In this document: positions 31,512 to 39,315 of the stretch, in pieces | Layout of the letters: every line of letters starts with the position of its first letter | Position numbering within the stretch: the first letter of the stretch is position 1 | Origin: JAZLIT01 sp045617525 | Lineage (GTDB): Bacteria > Bacillota > Bacilli > Bacillales_A > Planococcaceae | DNA length: 56,587 nt | Reading direction: 5' to 3' | Assembly: GCA_045617525.1 (NCBI GenBank) | Contig: JAZLIT010000034.1 | Span: 1 to 56,587, forward strand | Position numbers and translations under genes: made by a program | The notes under the pieces: model-generated | Told to the model about the DNA's origin: nothing | What the model saw: only the letters and a program-made list of their open reading frames with translations | Database searches by the model: none

Positions 31512-32447
31512 TTAATCGTGATGAAGTGTGTCGGCTACTGTGATGTCGTTTTCAACTTCGTGTAGTTTTTTGAATGAAGCAATTGCCACTTCCACTTGAT
31601 CATCTTGTGGATTTTTTGTTGTTAATAATTGTAGCCATAAGCCAGGGTAGCCTAAGTAGCGTAACACTGGGATATTGCGTAGTGCGTTTGTGGCCTGTAG
31701 TACTTCAAATGAAATCCCGATAACAACAGGGATTAATAAAATACGTGATGTCAAACGTACCCAAAATGGATCCGTCGGCACGAAGAAATACACGAACATC
31801 CCAACAAACACTGTAAATAGCATGAAGCTTGAGCCACAACGGTAATGCAAGCGAGATTGCTTTTGAACGTTTTCAACGGTAACGTCTAGTCCTGCTTCGA
31901 AGCAGTTAATCACTTTATGCTCTGCCCCGTGGTATTGAAAAACGCGCTTAATTAGAGGTGTCATCGAAATGATATATAAATATGTGAGAAGTAACACAAG
32001 CTTAAAAGCACTTTCTAACAAAATTTGAACCGTTTTATCTGGAAACCAGGGCTTTAAAAATTCTGCGATAAACATCGGTGTAAGGGTGAAAATTAATTTA
32101 CTAAAGACAAACGAAAGAACCCCGATTACTGCAACGCCTAGGAACATTTGCATTTTCGACATTTCCTCGCCGGCTTCTTCCTCTTCACCTGGATTGATAT
32201 CATACCGACTACCAGCGAATTGTAAGTGCCTTGAGCCGAAGCCTGCAGATTCAATTAACGCAATAACTCCGCGTAAAAAAGGAATCTTTTTTAACTTTTG
32301 GAAAATCGGTTTTTTCTCTTTTTTTACATGGAAATAGTCAATTGAATCGTCATTTCGACGAACCGCAGTCACCATGTGATCTTTTCCGGCGAACATAACG
32401 CCCTCTAACAGGGCCTGCCCACCATATACAGGTGTTTCTTTACTCAA
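31512..32447 (-). CDS. yqhQ: YqhQ family membrane protein (DUF1385)
   Basis: The 311-residue protein carries the DUF1385 signatures VYGGQALLEGVMFAGK near the start and QYHGAEHKVINCFEAG in the middle, with about four to five membrane helices. Function unknown. It starts with TTG at 32447; GTGGTGT upstream is a weak ribosome site. It is divergent from yqhR and heads the conserved yqhQ-yqhR-aroQ-papA-efp block. Confidence 0.92.
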   Translation of the reverse strand: MSKETPVYGGQALLEGVMFAGKDHMVTAVRRNDDSIDYFHVKKEKKPIFQKLKKIPFLRGVIALIESAGFGSRHLQFAGSRYDINPGEEEEAGEEMSKMQMFLGVAVIGVLSFVFSKLIFTLTPMFIAEFLKPWFPDKTVQILLESAFKLVLLLTYLYIISMTPLIKRVFQYHGAEHKVINCFEAGLDVTVENVQKQSRLHYRCGSSFMLFTVFVGMFVYFFVPTDPFWVRLTSRILLIPVVIGISFEVLQATNALRNIPVLRYLGYPGLWLQLLTTKNPQDDQVEVAIASFKKLHEVENDITVADTLHHD

Positions 32448-32585
32448 TTATGTACACCACTCTCTATGAAATAGTAAAAATCTTTAAACACTTCTCTATT
32501 GTACTAAATTATTCTGGAAAGCTCTATCGTTTCGTATAGGTCATTTTAAACTTGGCGAAACTATTTAAAAAAAGGGGGATGCGTA

Positions 32586-33005
32586 ATGTATTCTTTACCA
32601 ATTACAACCAGCCTATTTAATTCACTATTATTACTTGTAGGGTTAAAACTTTTACAACTATTTCATTTTGTGAATTGGCATCCAATTAAATTTATGAAAA
32701 ATTGGGCAATTTTCTCTGATAGTCCGCCTCTAATTCGCTGGATGCTGTTATTTGTGTTTTTATTTATTGCGTCGTTAATTGTTTACTTTCTTTTACAATA
32801 TTCTTACTTGATTCCAACAGCTTTTACATCGATTGTTGTTGGTTTGGCGATTGCATTTGTGATGGAATGGATTATTTATGATTTACCTGCGGAAGCTGCA
32901 TCGTTTAAAGAATTATCGATTCCATTTATCGTTGTAGTCATTTTAAGTTGTCGCTTTATTATTGAAACCTCAACATTTGCTTACAAAGAAAAAATAGTTA
33001 GTTAA
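32586..33005 (+). CDS. yqhR: YqhR family membrane protein
   Basis: The 139-residue protein has four membrane helices and lies between yqhQ and aroQ, where B. subtilis has yqhR. The length fits. Function unknown. GGGGGATG precedes the ATG. It probably shares a transcript with aroQ. Confidence 0.8.
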   Translation: MYSLPITTSLFNSLLLLVGLKLLQLFHFVNWHPIKFMKNWAIFSDSPPLIRWMLLFVFLFIASLIVYFLLQYSYLIPTAFTSIVVGLAIAFVMEWIIYDLPAEAASFKELSIPFIVVVILSCRFIIETSTFAYKEKIVS

Positions 33006-33066
33006 CCGAAATAAGTTGATGAATAATATGACTATGATAAAATAAAGGAAATGCGAGGAATGGGGA

Positions 33067-33501
33067 ATGAGAATGAAGCTTTTTGTATTAAATGGACCTA
33101 ATTTAAACCGTCTAGGGAAGCGCGAGCCTGAAATTTATGGATCAGAAACATTAGAGGATGTTGAAATGAAATGCATAGCACTTGCTGCACAATTTACTAC
33201 TGAAGTGGAGTTTCGTCAATCCAATCATGAAGGCGAGCTGATTGACTGGATACATGAAGCAGAAGATAGGCAAATTGCTGGAATTGTTTTTAATCCAGGT
33301 GCCTATACACATACAAGTATTGCACTGCGTGATGCAATAGCTTCTGTCAATGTACCGGTTATAGAAGTCCATATTTCAAATATACATAAGCGTGAGGCAT
33401 TCCGCCATGAATCGAAGCTTGCTGCAGTGTGTCTGGGTCAAATTTGCGGTCTTGGGACATTCGGCTATGAGCTTGCCATTAGAAGGTTTCTACAACAGTA
33501 A
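33067..33501 (+). CDS. aroQ: Type II 3-dehydroquinate dehydratase
   Basis: The 144-residue enzyme converts 3-dehydroquinate to 3-dehydroshikimate. LNGPNLNRLGKREPEIYG carries the catalytic Tyr and Arg; QSNHEGELIDWIHEA and NPGAYTHTSIALRDA follow, and VIEVHISNIHKREAFR contains the catalytic His. The product length is normal. A second ATG at 33073 is also well placed behind GGGGA. It feeds the same pathway as aroK in this window. Confidence 0.96.
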   Translation: MRMKLFVLNGPNLNRLGKREPEIYGSETLEDVEMKCIALAAQFTTEVEFRQSNHEGELIDWIHEAEDRQIAGIVFNPGAYTHTSIALRDAIASVNVPVIEVHISNIHKREAFRHESKLAAVCLGQICGLGTFGYELAIRRFLQQ

Positions 33502-33520
33502 AGAGGGGAATTAGACGACT

Positions 33521-34579
33521 ATGAAATTAGTAAAATTACGCCAAGCTTTAATTGATTTAAATGTAGATGCATTACTTATTACGAGCGAATATAATCGCCG
33601 TTATATGACAGGCTTCACGGGTTCGGCTGGTGTTGCAATCGTTTCGAAGGATGATGCGGTATTCATTACAGATTTCCGTTATACAGAACAAGCTTCTGAA
33701 CAAGTGAAGGATTTCCGTATCGTGCAACATACTGCTACGATTTTTGCTGAAGTGGCAGAACAAGCAGCTTTAATGGGTGTAAAAACACTTGGTTTTGAGA
33801 AGGATACAATGACATATGGTATGTTTGAACTCTATAATAAAGCAGTAAAAGCTGAATTTGTGCCAGTTTCAGGTTTAGTTGAAAAAATTCGCTTGATTAA
33901 GACACCTGAAGAGATTACTATTATTAAGGCTGCGTGTGAAATTGCAGACAATGCATTCACGCATATTTTAGGCTTTATCGAGCCAGGTAAAACTGAGCTT
34001 GAGGTGTCGAATGAATTAGAATTTTTCATGCGTAAACAAGGTGCTACAAGCTCATCTTTTGATATAATTGTAGCGAGTGGTGTGCGTTCTGCACTTCCGC
34101 ACGGTGTAGCAACAGATAAAGTCATCGAAAAAGGTGATTTTGTAACACTTGATTTTGGTGCACTATATAACGGGTATATTTCAGATATCACACGTACAAT
34201 CGCAGTAGGTCAGCCATCTGACAAACTTGTTGAAATGTATAATGTAGTTCTTGAATCTCAGCTTTTAGCACTTGAAAAAGTTGGACCAGGTATGACGGGA
34301 ATCCAGGCAGATGCAGTGGCACGCGATTATTTAACATCAAAAGGCTACGGCGAAGCATTTGGACACTCTACAGGTCACGGTATTGGCTTAGAAGTGCATG
34401 AAGGTCCGGGGTTATCATTCCGCTCGGAAACAATTTTAGAGCCGAATATGGCCGTGACAATTGAGCCAGGTGTATATTTACCAGGTATCGGTGGGGTACG
34501 TATCGAAGACGATATTTTAATCACTGAAACAGGTAATGAAATACTGACACGTTCGACAAAAGACTTAATCATTTTATAA
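33521..34579 (+). CDS. papA: Xaa-Pro aminopeptidase family protein (M24)
   Basis: The 352-residue protein has a creatinase-type N-terminal domain and a pita-bread metallopeptidase domain. The dinuclear metal ligands are the Asp pair in TLDFGALYNGYISDITRT, His in STGHGIGLEVHEGPG, and the glutamates in TIEPGVYLPGIGGVRIED. It would remove N-terminal residues ahead of proline in the cytosol. It sits directly before efp, the conserved arrangement in Bacillota, with an 18-base gap to the efp start. Confidence 0.95.
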   Translation: MKLVKLRQALIDLNVDALLITSEYNRRYMTGFTGSAGVAIVSKDDAVFITDFRYTEQASEQVKDFRIVQHTATIFAEVAEQAALMGVKTLGFEKDTMTYGMFELYNKAVKAEFVPVSGLVEKIRLIKTPEEITIIKAACEIADNAFTHILGFIEPGKTELEVSNELEFFMRKQGATSSSFDIIVASGVRSALPHGVATDKVIEKGDFVTLDFGALYNGYISDITRTIAVGQPSDKLVEMYNVVLESQLLALEKVGPGMTGIQADAVARDYLTSKGYGEAFGHSTGHGIGLEVHEGPGLSFRSETILEPNMAVTIEPGVYLPGIGGVRIEDDILITETGNEILTRSTKDLIIL

Positions 34580-34597
34580 TTTTTGGAGGAAAAAAAC

Positions 34598-35155
34598 ATG
34601 ATCTCAGTAAACGATTTCCGTACAGGTCTTACTATCCTTGTTGATGGTAACTTATTCCGCGTACTAGAATTCCAACACGTAAAACCAGGTAAAGGCGCTG
34701 CATTCGTACGTTCTAAATTACGTAACCTACGTAACGGCAACGTAACAGAAAAAACTTTCCGCGCTGGTGAGAAAGTTGAAAAAGCGCAAATCGACAACCG
34801 TAAAATGCAATACTTATATGCTCAAGGTGACGAGCACGTATTCATGGATTTAGAGTCTTATGACCAAACAACTTTAACTGAAGGTCAAATCGAGTACGAA
34901 CTAAAATTCTTACTTGAAAACATGGAAGTTCACATCCAAACTTTCGGTGGCGAAATGCTAGGTGTAGAATTACCAAACACAGTAGTACTTGAAGTTGCTG
35001 AAACTGAGCCAGGTATTAAAGGCGATACAGCTTCAGGTGGTACAAAACCTGCGAAAATGGAAACAGGCGTTATGGTTAACGTACCATTCTTCGTAAATGC
35101 TGGCGATAAATTAATCGTTAACACAACAGATTCTTCTTACGTATCTCGTGCGTAA
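34598..35155 (+). CDS. efp: Elongation factor P
   Basis: The 185-residue factor relieves ribosome stalling at proline runs. The N-terminal loop PGKGAAF holds Lys32, the residue that carries 5-aminopentanol in B. subtilis. The three beta-barrel domains are complete, with the C-terminal GDTASGGTKPAKMETG followed by VMVNVPFFV. TTGGAGG precedes the ATG at 34598, so the open extension of five residues is not used. In relatives efp is followed by yqhV and spoIIIAA; here it is not. Confidence 0.96.
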   Translation: MISVNDFRTGLTILVDGNLFRVLEFQHVKPGKGAAFVRSKLRNLRNGNVTEKTFRAGEKVEKAQIDNRKMQYLYAQGDEHVFMDLESYDQTTLTEGQIEYELKFLLENMEVHIQTFGGEMLGVELPNTVVLEVAETEPGIKGDTASGGTKPAKMETGVMVNVPFFVNAGDKLIVNTTDSSYVSRA

Positions 35156-35166
35156 TTAGGTAGCTG

Positions 35167-35226
35167 TGAAAAAAAGTCGTGTGTATGACCGAATTTTAAT
35201 TCGGTTGTGCGTGCGACTTTTTATTT
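35167..35226 (+). terminator. Terminator behind efp
   Basis: AAAAAGTCG and CGACTTTTT enclose a second hairpin (CCGAAT / ATTCGG); the outer stem is followed by T-rich sequence. Confidence 0.78.
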
Positions 35227-35356
35227 TGGCACGGGATGTGGGTGAATTCGGAGGAGGGCAAGCGCGGCTAGGGTGGAAGGCGAGCGGCATAGCGCCACCT
35301 CCGCGATTATATGCAAGAATGGGAATGGATTTAGTACGGAACATCTCATGAAAACT

Positions 35357-35461
35357 TATTAGTCAAATTATTGTCTGTATTAGTCAGAGTTGAAGCGTTA
35401 TTAGTCAAATTTGTGTCCGTATTAGTCAAAATTGAAATGCTATTAGTCAAACTGAAAATAA
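35357..35461 (+). repeat. Five-copy 21-bp tandem repeat
   Basis: The core TATTAGTCA begins at 35357, 35378, 35399, 35420 and 35441, exactly 21 bases apart, that is two turns of the helix. The 12 bases between cores vary. It lies in a gene-free interval of about 490 bases between efp and tcyP, behind a GC-rich patch (35227-35340) that contains only a possible GGCG/CGCC hairpin. On the bottom strand the repeat reads as a seven-residue LTN pattern, but no ribosome site supports a gene. Confidence 0.85.
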
Positions 35462-35594
35462 TTACAAAATACAGCAGAAATATACGCATTTGATGGTGAT
35501 ACTTTAGCCCTGGTTCGTGGGAGAACACTGAAGTTCTGTTTCTATATGAAGTGAGTGTGATCCACTAATTCCTTCCGCAGTACGAAGAGCCCAC

Positions 35595-35629
35595 AAAAAG
35601 CCCATCAAGCAAAAGCTTGATGGGGCTTT
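35595..35629 (-). terminator. Terminator behind tcyP
   Basis: GCCCCATCAAGC and GCTTGATGGGC form a stem with a four-base loop; on the bottom strand it is followed by five T. Confidence 0.82.
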
Positions 35630-35646
35630 CTTAATCTTTAATTCAA

Positions 35647-37029
35647 TTAAGCTAATTGTTTCGAATCAGAGTTATCGTTATAAACTTCTGTATCTAAGTC
35701 GCCTGTGATACGGGCTGTCGTTACACCAGCAGCCATTGAACCACTTACGTTAAGTGCAGTACGACCCATGTCAATTAAAGGTTCTACTGAGATTAATACA
35801 CCTGCAAGTGCGATTGGTAAATCAAGTGCAGATAATACTAAAATTGCTGCGAAAGTAGCACCGCCACCTACACCAGCAACGCCGAATGAGCTAATTGCTA
35901 CGATGAAGATTAATGCGATTAAGAAGCTAGGATCTAAAGGGTTAATGCCAACTGTTGGCGCAATCATCACTGCTAACATTGCAGGGTAGACGCCAGCACA
36001 GCCATTTTGCCCAATTGAAAGACCAAATGAAGCGGCAAAATTCGCTGTTCCATCAGGTACACCTAAGCGATGTGTTTGTGTTTGAATATTTAATGGTAAT
36101 GTACCAGCACTTGTACGTGATGTAAAGGCGAATAATAATGTTTCTGCCGATTTTTTCACATAAGTTAGTGGGTTTAAACCTGTCAATGCAATGATTAATA
36201 AGTGGATTAGGAATACGATTCCTAAAGCTACATATGAAGCAACTACAAATTTACCTAAACTGTAGATTGCGCCAAAGTCACTTGTTGCAACAGTGCGTGC
36301 CATAATGGCTAAAATTCCGTATGGAGTTAATTGTAATACGATACGTACAACACCCATGATTAGTGCGTATATACCGTCGATTCCTTTTTTGATTGTTGCA
36401 GCTGTGTCTTCTTCTTTACGTAAAATTTGTAAGAAAGCAAAACCTAGGAATGCCGCAAAAATTACGATTGCAATTGTTGAAGTTGAACGTGCGCCAGTTA
36501 AATCTAAGAATGGATTAGCTGGGAATAGTTCTAATAATTGTTGTGGTAATGTAGCAGGAACAGCTTCAGAGCGTTCTATCATTGATTCCCCACGTGCTAT
36601 TTCTGCATCACCTTGAAGAATTTCCGATGCATCTAAATCGAATAATGTTGTTGTTGTAATCCCTACTACAGCAGAAATTGCGGTTGTACCGATTAAGAAA
36701 GCTAAAATTAATCCGGCAATCTTACCGAAGTTTTTACCGATTGTAATTTTCGTGAATGCCACTAAAATCGAAATGAAAATTAATGGCATTGCGATCATTT
36801 GAAGTAATTTCACATAACCGTTACCGATTAAATTGTACCAAGGCATTGAATTTGCGATTTCCTCAGAACCTACTCCGTAAATTAATTGTAAGGCAACCCC
36901 TAAAAGAATACCTAATAGTAATGCGATAAATACGCGGTTAGAAAACTTAACTTCTTTTTTCTTTAAAAAGAAAAGTACGGCCGCTAATACAAGTAACGCA
37001 GCAATGTTAAATAAAATGGTTAAATCCAT
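35647..37029 (-). CDS. tcyP: L-cystine uptake symporter TcyP
   Basis: The 460-residue protein belongs to the dicarboxylate/amino acid:cation symporter family. It shows about eight helices, the re-entrant-loop serine motif AFTSRTSAGTLPLNI and NFAASFGLSIGQNGCAGVYP, which mark the TcyP subgroup. The length matches B. subtilis TcyP (about 463). It has its own promoter and terminator on the bottom strand. Its location between efp and spoIIIAC is unusual: it occupies the place of yqhV, spoIIIAA and spoIIIAB. Confidence 0.92.
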   Translation of the reverse strand: MDLTILFNIAALLVLAAVLFFLKKKEVKFSNRVFIALLLGILLGVALQLIYGVGSEEIANSMPWYNLIGNGYVKLLQMIAMPLIFISILVAFTKITIGKNFGKIAGLILAFLIGTTAISAVVGITTTTLFDLDASEILQGDAEIARGESMIERSEAVPATLPQQLLELFPANPFLDLTGARSTSTIAIVIFAAFLGFAFLQILRKEEDTAATIKKGIDGIYALIMGVVRIVLQLTPYGILAIMARTVATSDFGAIYSLGKFVVASYVALGIVFLIHLLIIALTGLNPLTYVKKSAETLLFAFTSRTSAGTLPLNIQTQTHRLGVPDGTANFAASFGLSIGQNGCAGVYPAMLAVMIAPTVGINPLDPSFLIALIFIVAISSFGVAGVGGGATFAAILVLSALDLPIALAGVLISVEPLIDMGRTALNVSGSMAAGVTTARITGDLDTEVYNDNSDSKQLA

Positions 37030-37063
37030 CTTGCATCCCCCTTAATATCTTTATATAAATGAA

Positions 37064-37123
37064 ATTTTATACATATAAAACATATAAGTCAAGTAGGAAT
37101 TAAGAGTAACATCATATTCCTAC
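37064..37123 (-). promoter_or_regulatory. tcyP promoter with upstream inverted repeat
   Basis: On the bottom strand TTGACT, a 17-base spacer and TAAAAT lie about 35-65 bases before the tcyP start. Directly upstream of the -35 is a perfect inverted repeat, GTAGGAAT (37093) and ATTCCTAC (37116), separated by 15 bases. It could bind a regulator of cystine uptake; the GGAAT element recalls CymR sites, but the full motif is not matched. Confidence 0.6.
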
Positions 37124-37217
37124 TTTTCGCTTGTGGGAATTTAGGAGAAAAAACCTACTCGAATCCTGATGTTAATGAGGATTTCATCCAATCTAAACAG
37201 AACATGGAATTGGTAAT

Positions 37218-37246
37218 GAATGATTTTTTATGGCATTGCATAAAGT
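37218..37246 (+). promoter_or_regulatory. SigmaE-like promoter of the shortened spoIIIA operon
   Basis: GAATGATT (consensus KMATATTT, six of eight) and CATAAAGT (consensus CATACANT, one mismatch) are 13 bases apart. The site lies 18 bases before the spoIIIAC start, as expected for mother-cell expression. Confidence 0.5.
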
Positions 37247-37264
37247 GTGTAAAAAGGAGCGGTT

Positions 37265-37483
37265 GTGATCGAGTTACAAGATGTTATACGCGTAGCTGGG
37301 GTTGGATTAGTTATTGCACTTTTGCATATCTTTTTTGAGCAGACTGGGAAAAAGGAGTTTTCATTTTTTCTTTTTTTTATCGCTTATATTTATATGACGG
37401 TTGAGCTTGTCCGCTTTTTACGCCTGTTTTTTGAGGAGATTTTACTATTTTTTCAGTGGCTAACGAGTAGCGGCTTGTCGTGA
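37265..37483 (+). CDS. spoIIIAC: Stage III sporulation protein AC
   Basis: The 72-residue mother-cell membrane protein has two helices and the AC pattern VIRVAGVGLVIALLHIFFEQ and TGKKEFSFFLFFI. SpoIIIAC/AD are small components of the SpoIIIA-SpoIIQ channel between mother cell and forespore. It starts with GTG behind AAAAAGGAG and overlaps spoIIIAD by four bases. It is the first gene of the operon here; the ATPase gene spoIIIAA and spoIIIAB, normally upstream, are absent. Confidence 0.88.
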   Translation: MIELQDVIRVAGVGLVIALLHIFFEQTGKKEFSFFLFFIAYIYMTVELVRFLRLFFEEILLFFQWLTSSGLS

Positions 37484-37866
37484 CCTACATATTTTATGCA
37501 GTAATTTGCTTGCTTCTTTTGACGTTTTTAAAGCAGGCCTTTGAAAAATTGCATCCAATTGTATCAATTATTGTGGTATTTATTATTTTTCAATTTATTA
37601 TTATGGATCAAATCATCCCACTATTTAGAAGACTGCATTTTTTATTTGGCCAGGTCCCTTTTGCAAATTTATTACTTGCGAGTGTAGTCATAATAATTGT
37701 AAGCGAATTTGTAGAGCATTTATTGGAAGAACATGACTATGAGACGATTGCACATCTTGTGAAGCTAAGTGCGAACGTTTTATTAGTGTCATTCTGGCTA
37801 AAGGAGGCAATGCCTTTCGTTTCGAAGCTTCAAAATTTAATGGAGGCATTTGAAATGTTGCGATGA
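37480..37866 (+). CDS. spoIIIAD: Stage III sporulation protein AD
   Basis: The 128-residue protein has about four hydrophobic helices, close in length to B. subtilis SpoIIIAD (133). The stretch ASVVIIIVSEFVEHLLEEHD matches the position of the conserved acidic helix. It begins with GTG inside the end of spoIIIAC and overlaps spoIIIAE by four bases. Assignment rests on position, length and topology more than on strong motif identity. Confidence 0.8.
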   Translation: MTYIFYAVICLLLLTFLKQAFEKLHPIVSIIVVFIIFQFIIMDQIIPLFRRLHFLFGQVPFANLLLASVVIIIVSEFVEHLLEEHDYETIAHLVKLSANVLLVSFWLKEAMPFVSKLQNLMEAFEMLR

Positions 37867-38762
37867 AGGAAGTCGTTTTCGCGCAGTTGATGGACATGCT
37901 GCCGTTTTTCTTTTTTGTTGTAAGTTTAATGATATTATACGTCGTGCTACAAATGCTTTTACCGGACAATCGCTATTTGGATGAGTTAATTTTTTATGCA
38001 TGCTTATTAGTTGTAATCCCAGAATTGATTGTAGTTTTTGAAGCTGTAGTGGAAGTTGTTAAAGTACTGACTTCGATGCTCTTCGCGTTTATACCTATTA
38101 TTGGCTCTATCTTACTAATTTTAGAGGGGCCGCTAAGCTTTATTGCATGGAATCCAATTGTGCTAGCGATTATTCAGTTTTTACTTTTTGTGACGGATAA
38201 GCTTTTCCTTCCGCTTCTATTAATTGCGATTTTACTTGATGTATGGTCGCGCGGGATGCAAGAGCTCCCATTGACGAAGATGGCGCAGCTAATTCGAAGC
38301 TTTCTAATAATTAGCACAGGTACGGCAATGCTTGTTTTAACGGGGGTTTTGACGACGGCTGGTGCACTGGTTATTACCTTGAATGATACGATTAATACGC
38401 CCATAAAAAAAACGTTAGAGCAAGCAATACCGATAGTCGGTTCTGTGTTGGTACAAGCAATTAGTATCGTTAAGAAAACTCAGGTTATTACAAGTAGCTT
38501 TATCGGAGCTGCAGCGATTATTGCGTTTATCACAACGTTAAGTGTACCGATTTTATATATTCTTTTGAAGGCGTTAACATACCGTGTACTGTCATCTATA
38601 TCGGAGCCTTTAATGCCAACACGTGTGACGTTGTTATTTGAAGATTTAAGTAAAAGTTTATTTGTGTTGTGTGGGATTGCAACGATAATATTTATTTGTG
38701 TCGTCGTTGTTATTGTTCTATTCTTTGCGATGTCCTTTTTTTTAGTGGGGCGAAGTGGATGA
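37863..38762 (+). CDS. spoIIIAE: Stage III sporulation protein AE, N-terminally short
   Basis: The 299-residue protein has about seven to eight membrane helices. It resembles the membrane part of SpoIIIAE (about 399 residues in B. subtilis) in LPLTKMAQLIRSFLIISTGT, VTSSFIGAAA and the loop TPIKKTLEQAIPIVGSVLVQ. The usual signal peptide and amphipathic N-terminal region, about 100 residues, are missing: the ATG overlaps the spoIIIAD stop, leaving no room for them. It overlaps the spoIIIAF remnant by four bases. Confidence 0.8.
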   Translation: MKEVVFAQLMDMLPFFFFVVSLMILYVVLQMLLPDNRYLDELIFYACLLVVIPELIVVFEAVVEVVKVLTSMLFAFIPIIGSILLILEGPLSFIAWNPIVLAIIQFLLFVTDKLFLPLLLIAILLDVWSRGMQELPLTKMAQLIRSFLIISTGTAMLVLTGVLTTAGALVITLNDTINTPIKKTLEQAIPIVGSVLVQAISIVKKTQVITSSFIGAAAIIAFITTLSVPILYILLKALTYRVLSSISEPLMPTRVTLLFEDLSKSLFVLCGIATIIFICVVVVIVLFFAMSFFLVGRSG

Positions 38763-38881
38763 TGATACTACTCTATTACTTTATATTATTGCGTATTGCT
38801 TACTTCTTAACAGAATCAAAGCGAATTTTTATTGTAGGTAAGCTTTTGTTAATCGTATTTGTTTTGCGTATGTTTCAATGA
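38759..38881 (+). CDS. spoIIIAF: SpoIIIAF-like remnant or minimal protein
   Basis: This frame of 40 residues (ILLYYFILLRIAYFLTESKR, then a second hydrophobic segment) lies exactly where spoIIIAF belongs and has the two membrane helices with which SpoIIIAF begins. The soluble domain, about 150 residues in B. subtilis, is gone, and only 45 bases separate its stop from the next gene start. Translation is coupled to spoIIIAE by overlap. Whether it still works is unknown. Confidence 0.6.
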   Translation: MMILLYYFILLRIAYFLTESKRIFIVGKLLLIVFVLRMFQ

Positions 38882-38979
38882 ATTGTTTCATATAGTGGTG
38901 TAGAAATGAAGTAAAGGAGGCATGTGATGAAGAATAAGGGGAAGTCCTACCGCTTCTCATCCTATGTATTGCCTCGATT

Positions 38980-39315
38980 GTGCTAATGTTGAATTTTTCG
39001 TCAAATGATAGCAAACAACTTGGTTCAACTGATCAATTGACGGAGCTCGAAGCGATTTTAGGAAGGATAGACGGGGTTGGACAAGTCAAAGTTTATATGC
39101 ATCAAGATAAAGTGCAGCAGGAGACGAGTGTATTTCAATCTTATTTCCAAAATGAAGCGAGTAAAAATTCAGTATTTGGCATTTTAGTTGTTGCGGAGGG
39201 GGCGACGGATGATAGCGTAAAACGTTCATTAATTAATACGCTCAGTCGAGTTTTACAGGTTCCTACGCATCGAATTGTGATTGTACCAATGGTCGTAAAG
39301 GAGGAAAATGGGTGA
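38980..39315 (+). CDS. spoIIIAG: Stage III sporulation protein AG, 5' end frameshifted
   Basis: The frame encodes the ring-forming domain of SpoIIIAG (LEAILGRIDGVGQVKVYM, VFGILVVAEGATDDSVKRSL, VLQVPTHRIVIVPMV). The only in-frame start is the GTG at 38980, which has no ribosome site and lies in the middle of the membrane helix. The true start is clearly ATG 38927 behind AAAGGAGG; that frame runs MKNKG and then goes out of phase at a run of four G (38938-38941). One more G would give MKNKGEVLPLLILCIASIV and an intact 129-residue protein. It overlaps spoIIIAH by four bases. Confidence 0.72.
   Translation: MLMLNFSSNDSKQLGSTDQLTELEAILGRIDGVGQVKVYMHQDKVQQETSVFQSYFQNEASKNSVFGILVVAEGATDDSVKRSLINTLSRVLQVPTHRIVIVPMVVKEENG

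Noticed and set aside
34375..34797. Bottom-strand ORF of 140 residues
   Set aside because: Shadow of papA and efp, both of which have unambiguous family matches.
35357..35461. CRISPR array
   Set aside because: Repeat cores are 9 bases with 12-base intervals, far too short for repeats and spacers, and no cas gene is near.
35346..35528. Bottom-strand ORF with a repeated LTN heptad
   Set aside because: The pattern is forced by the 21-bp DNA repeat, the GTG start lacks a ribosome site, and nothing else supports translation.
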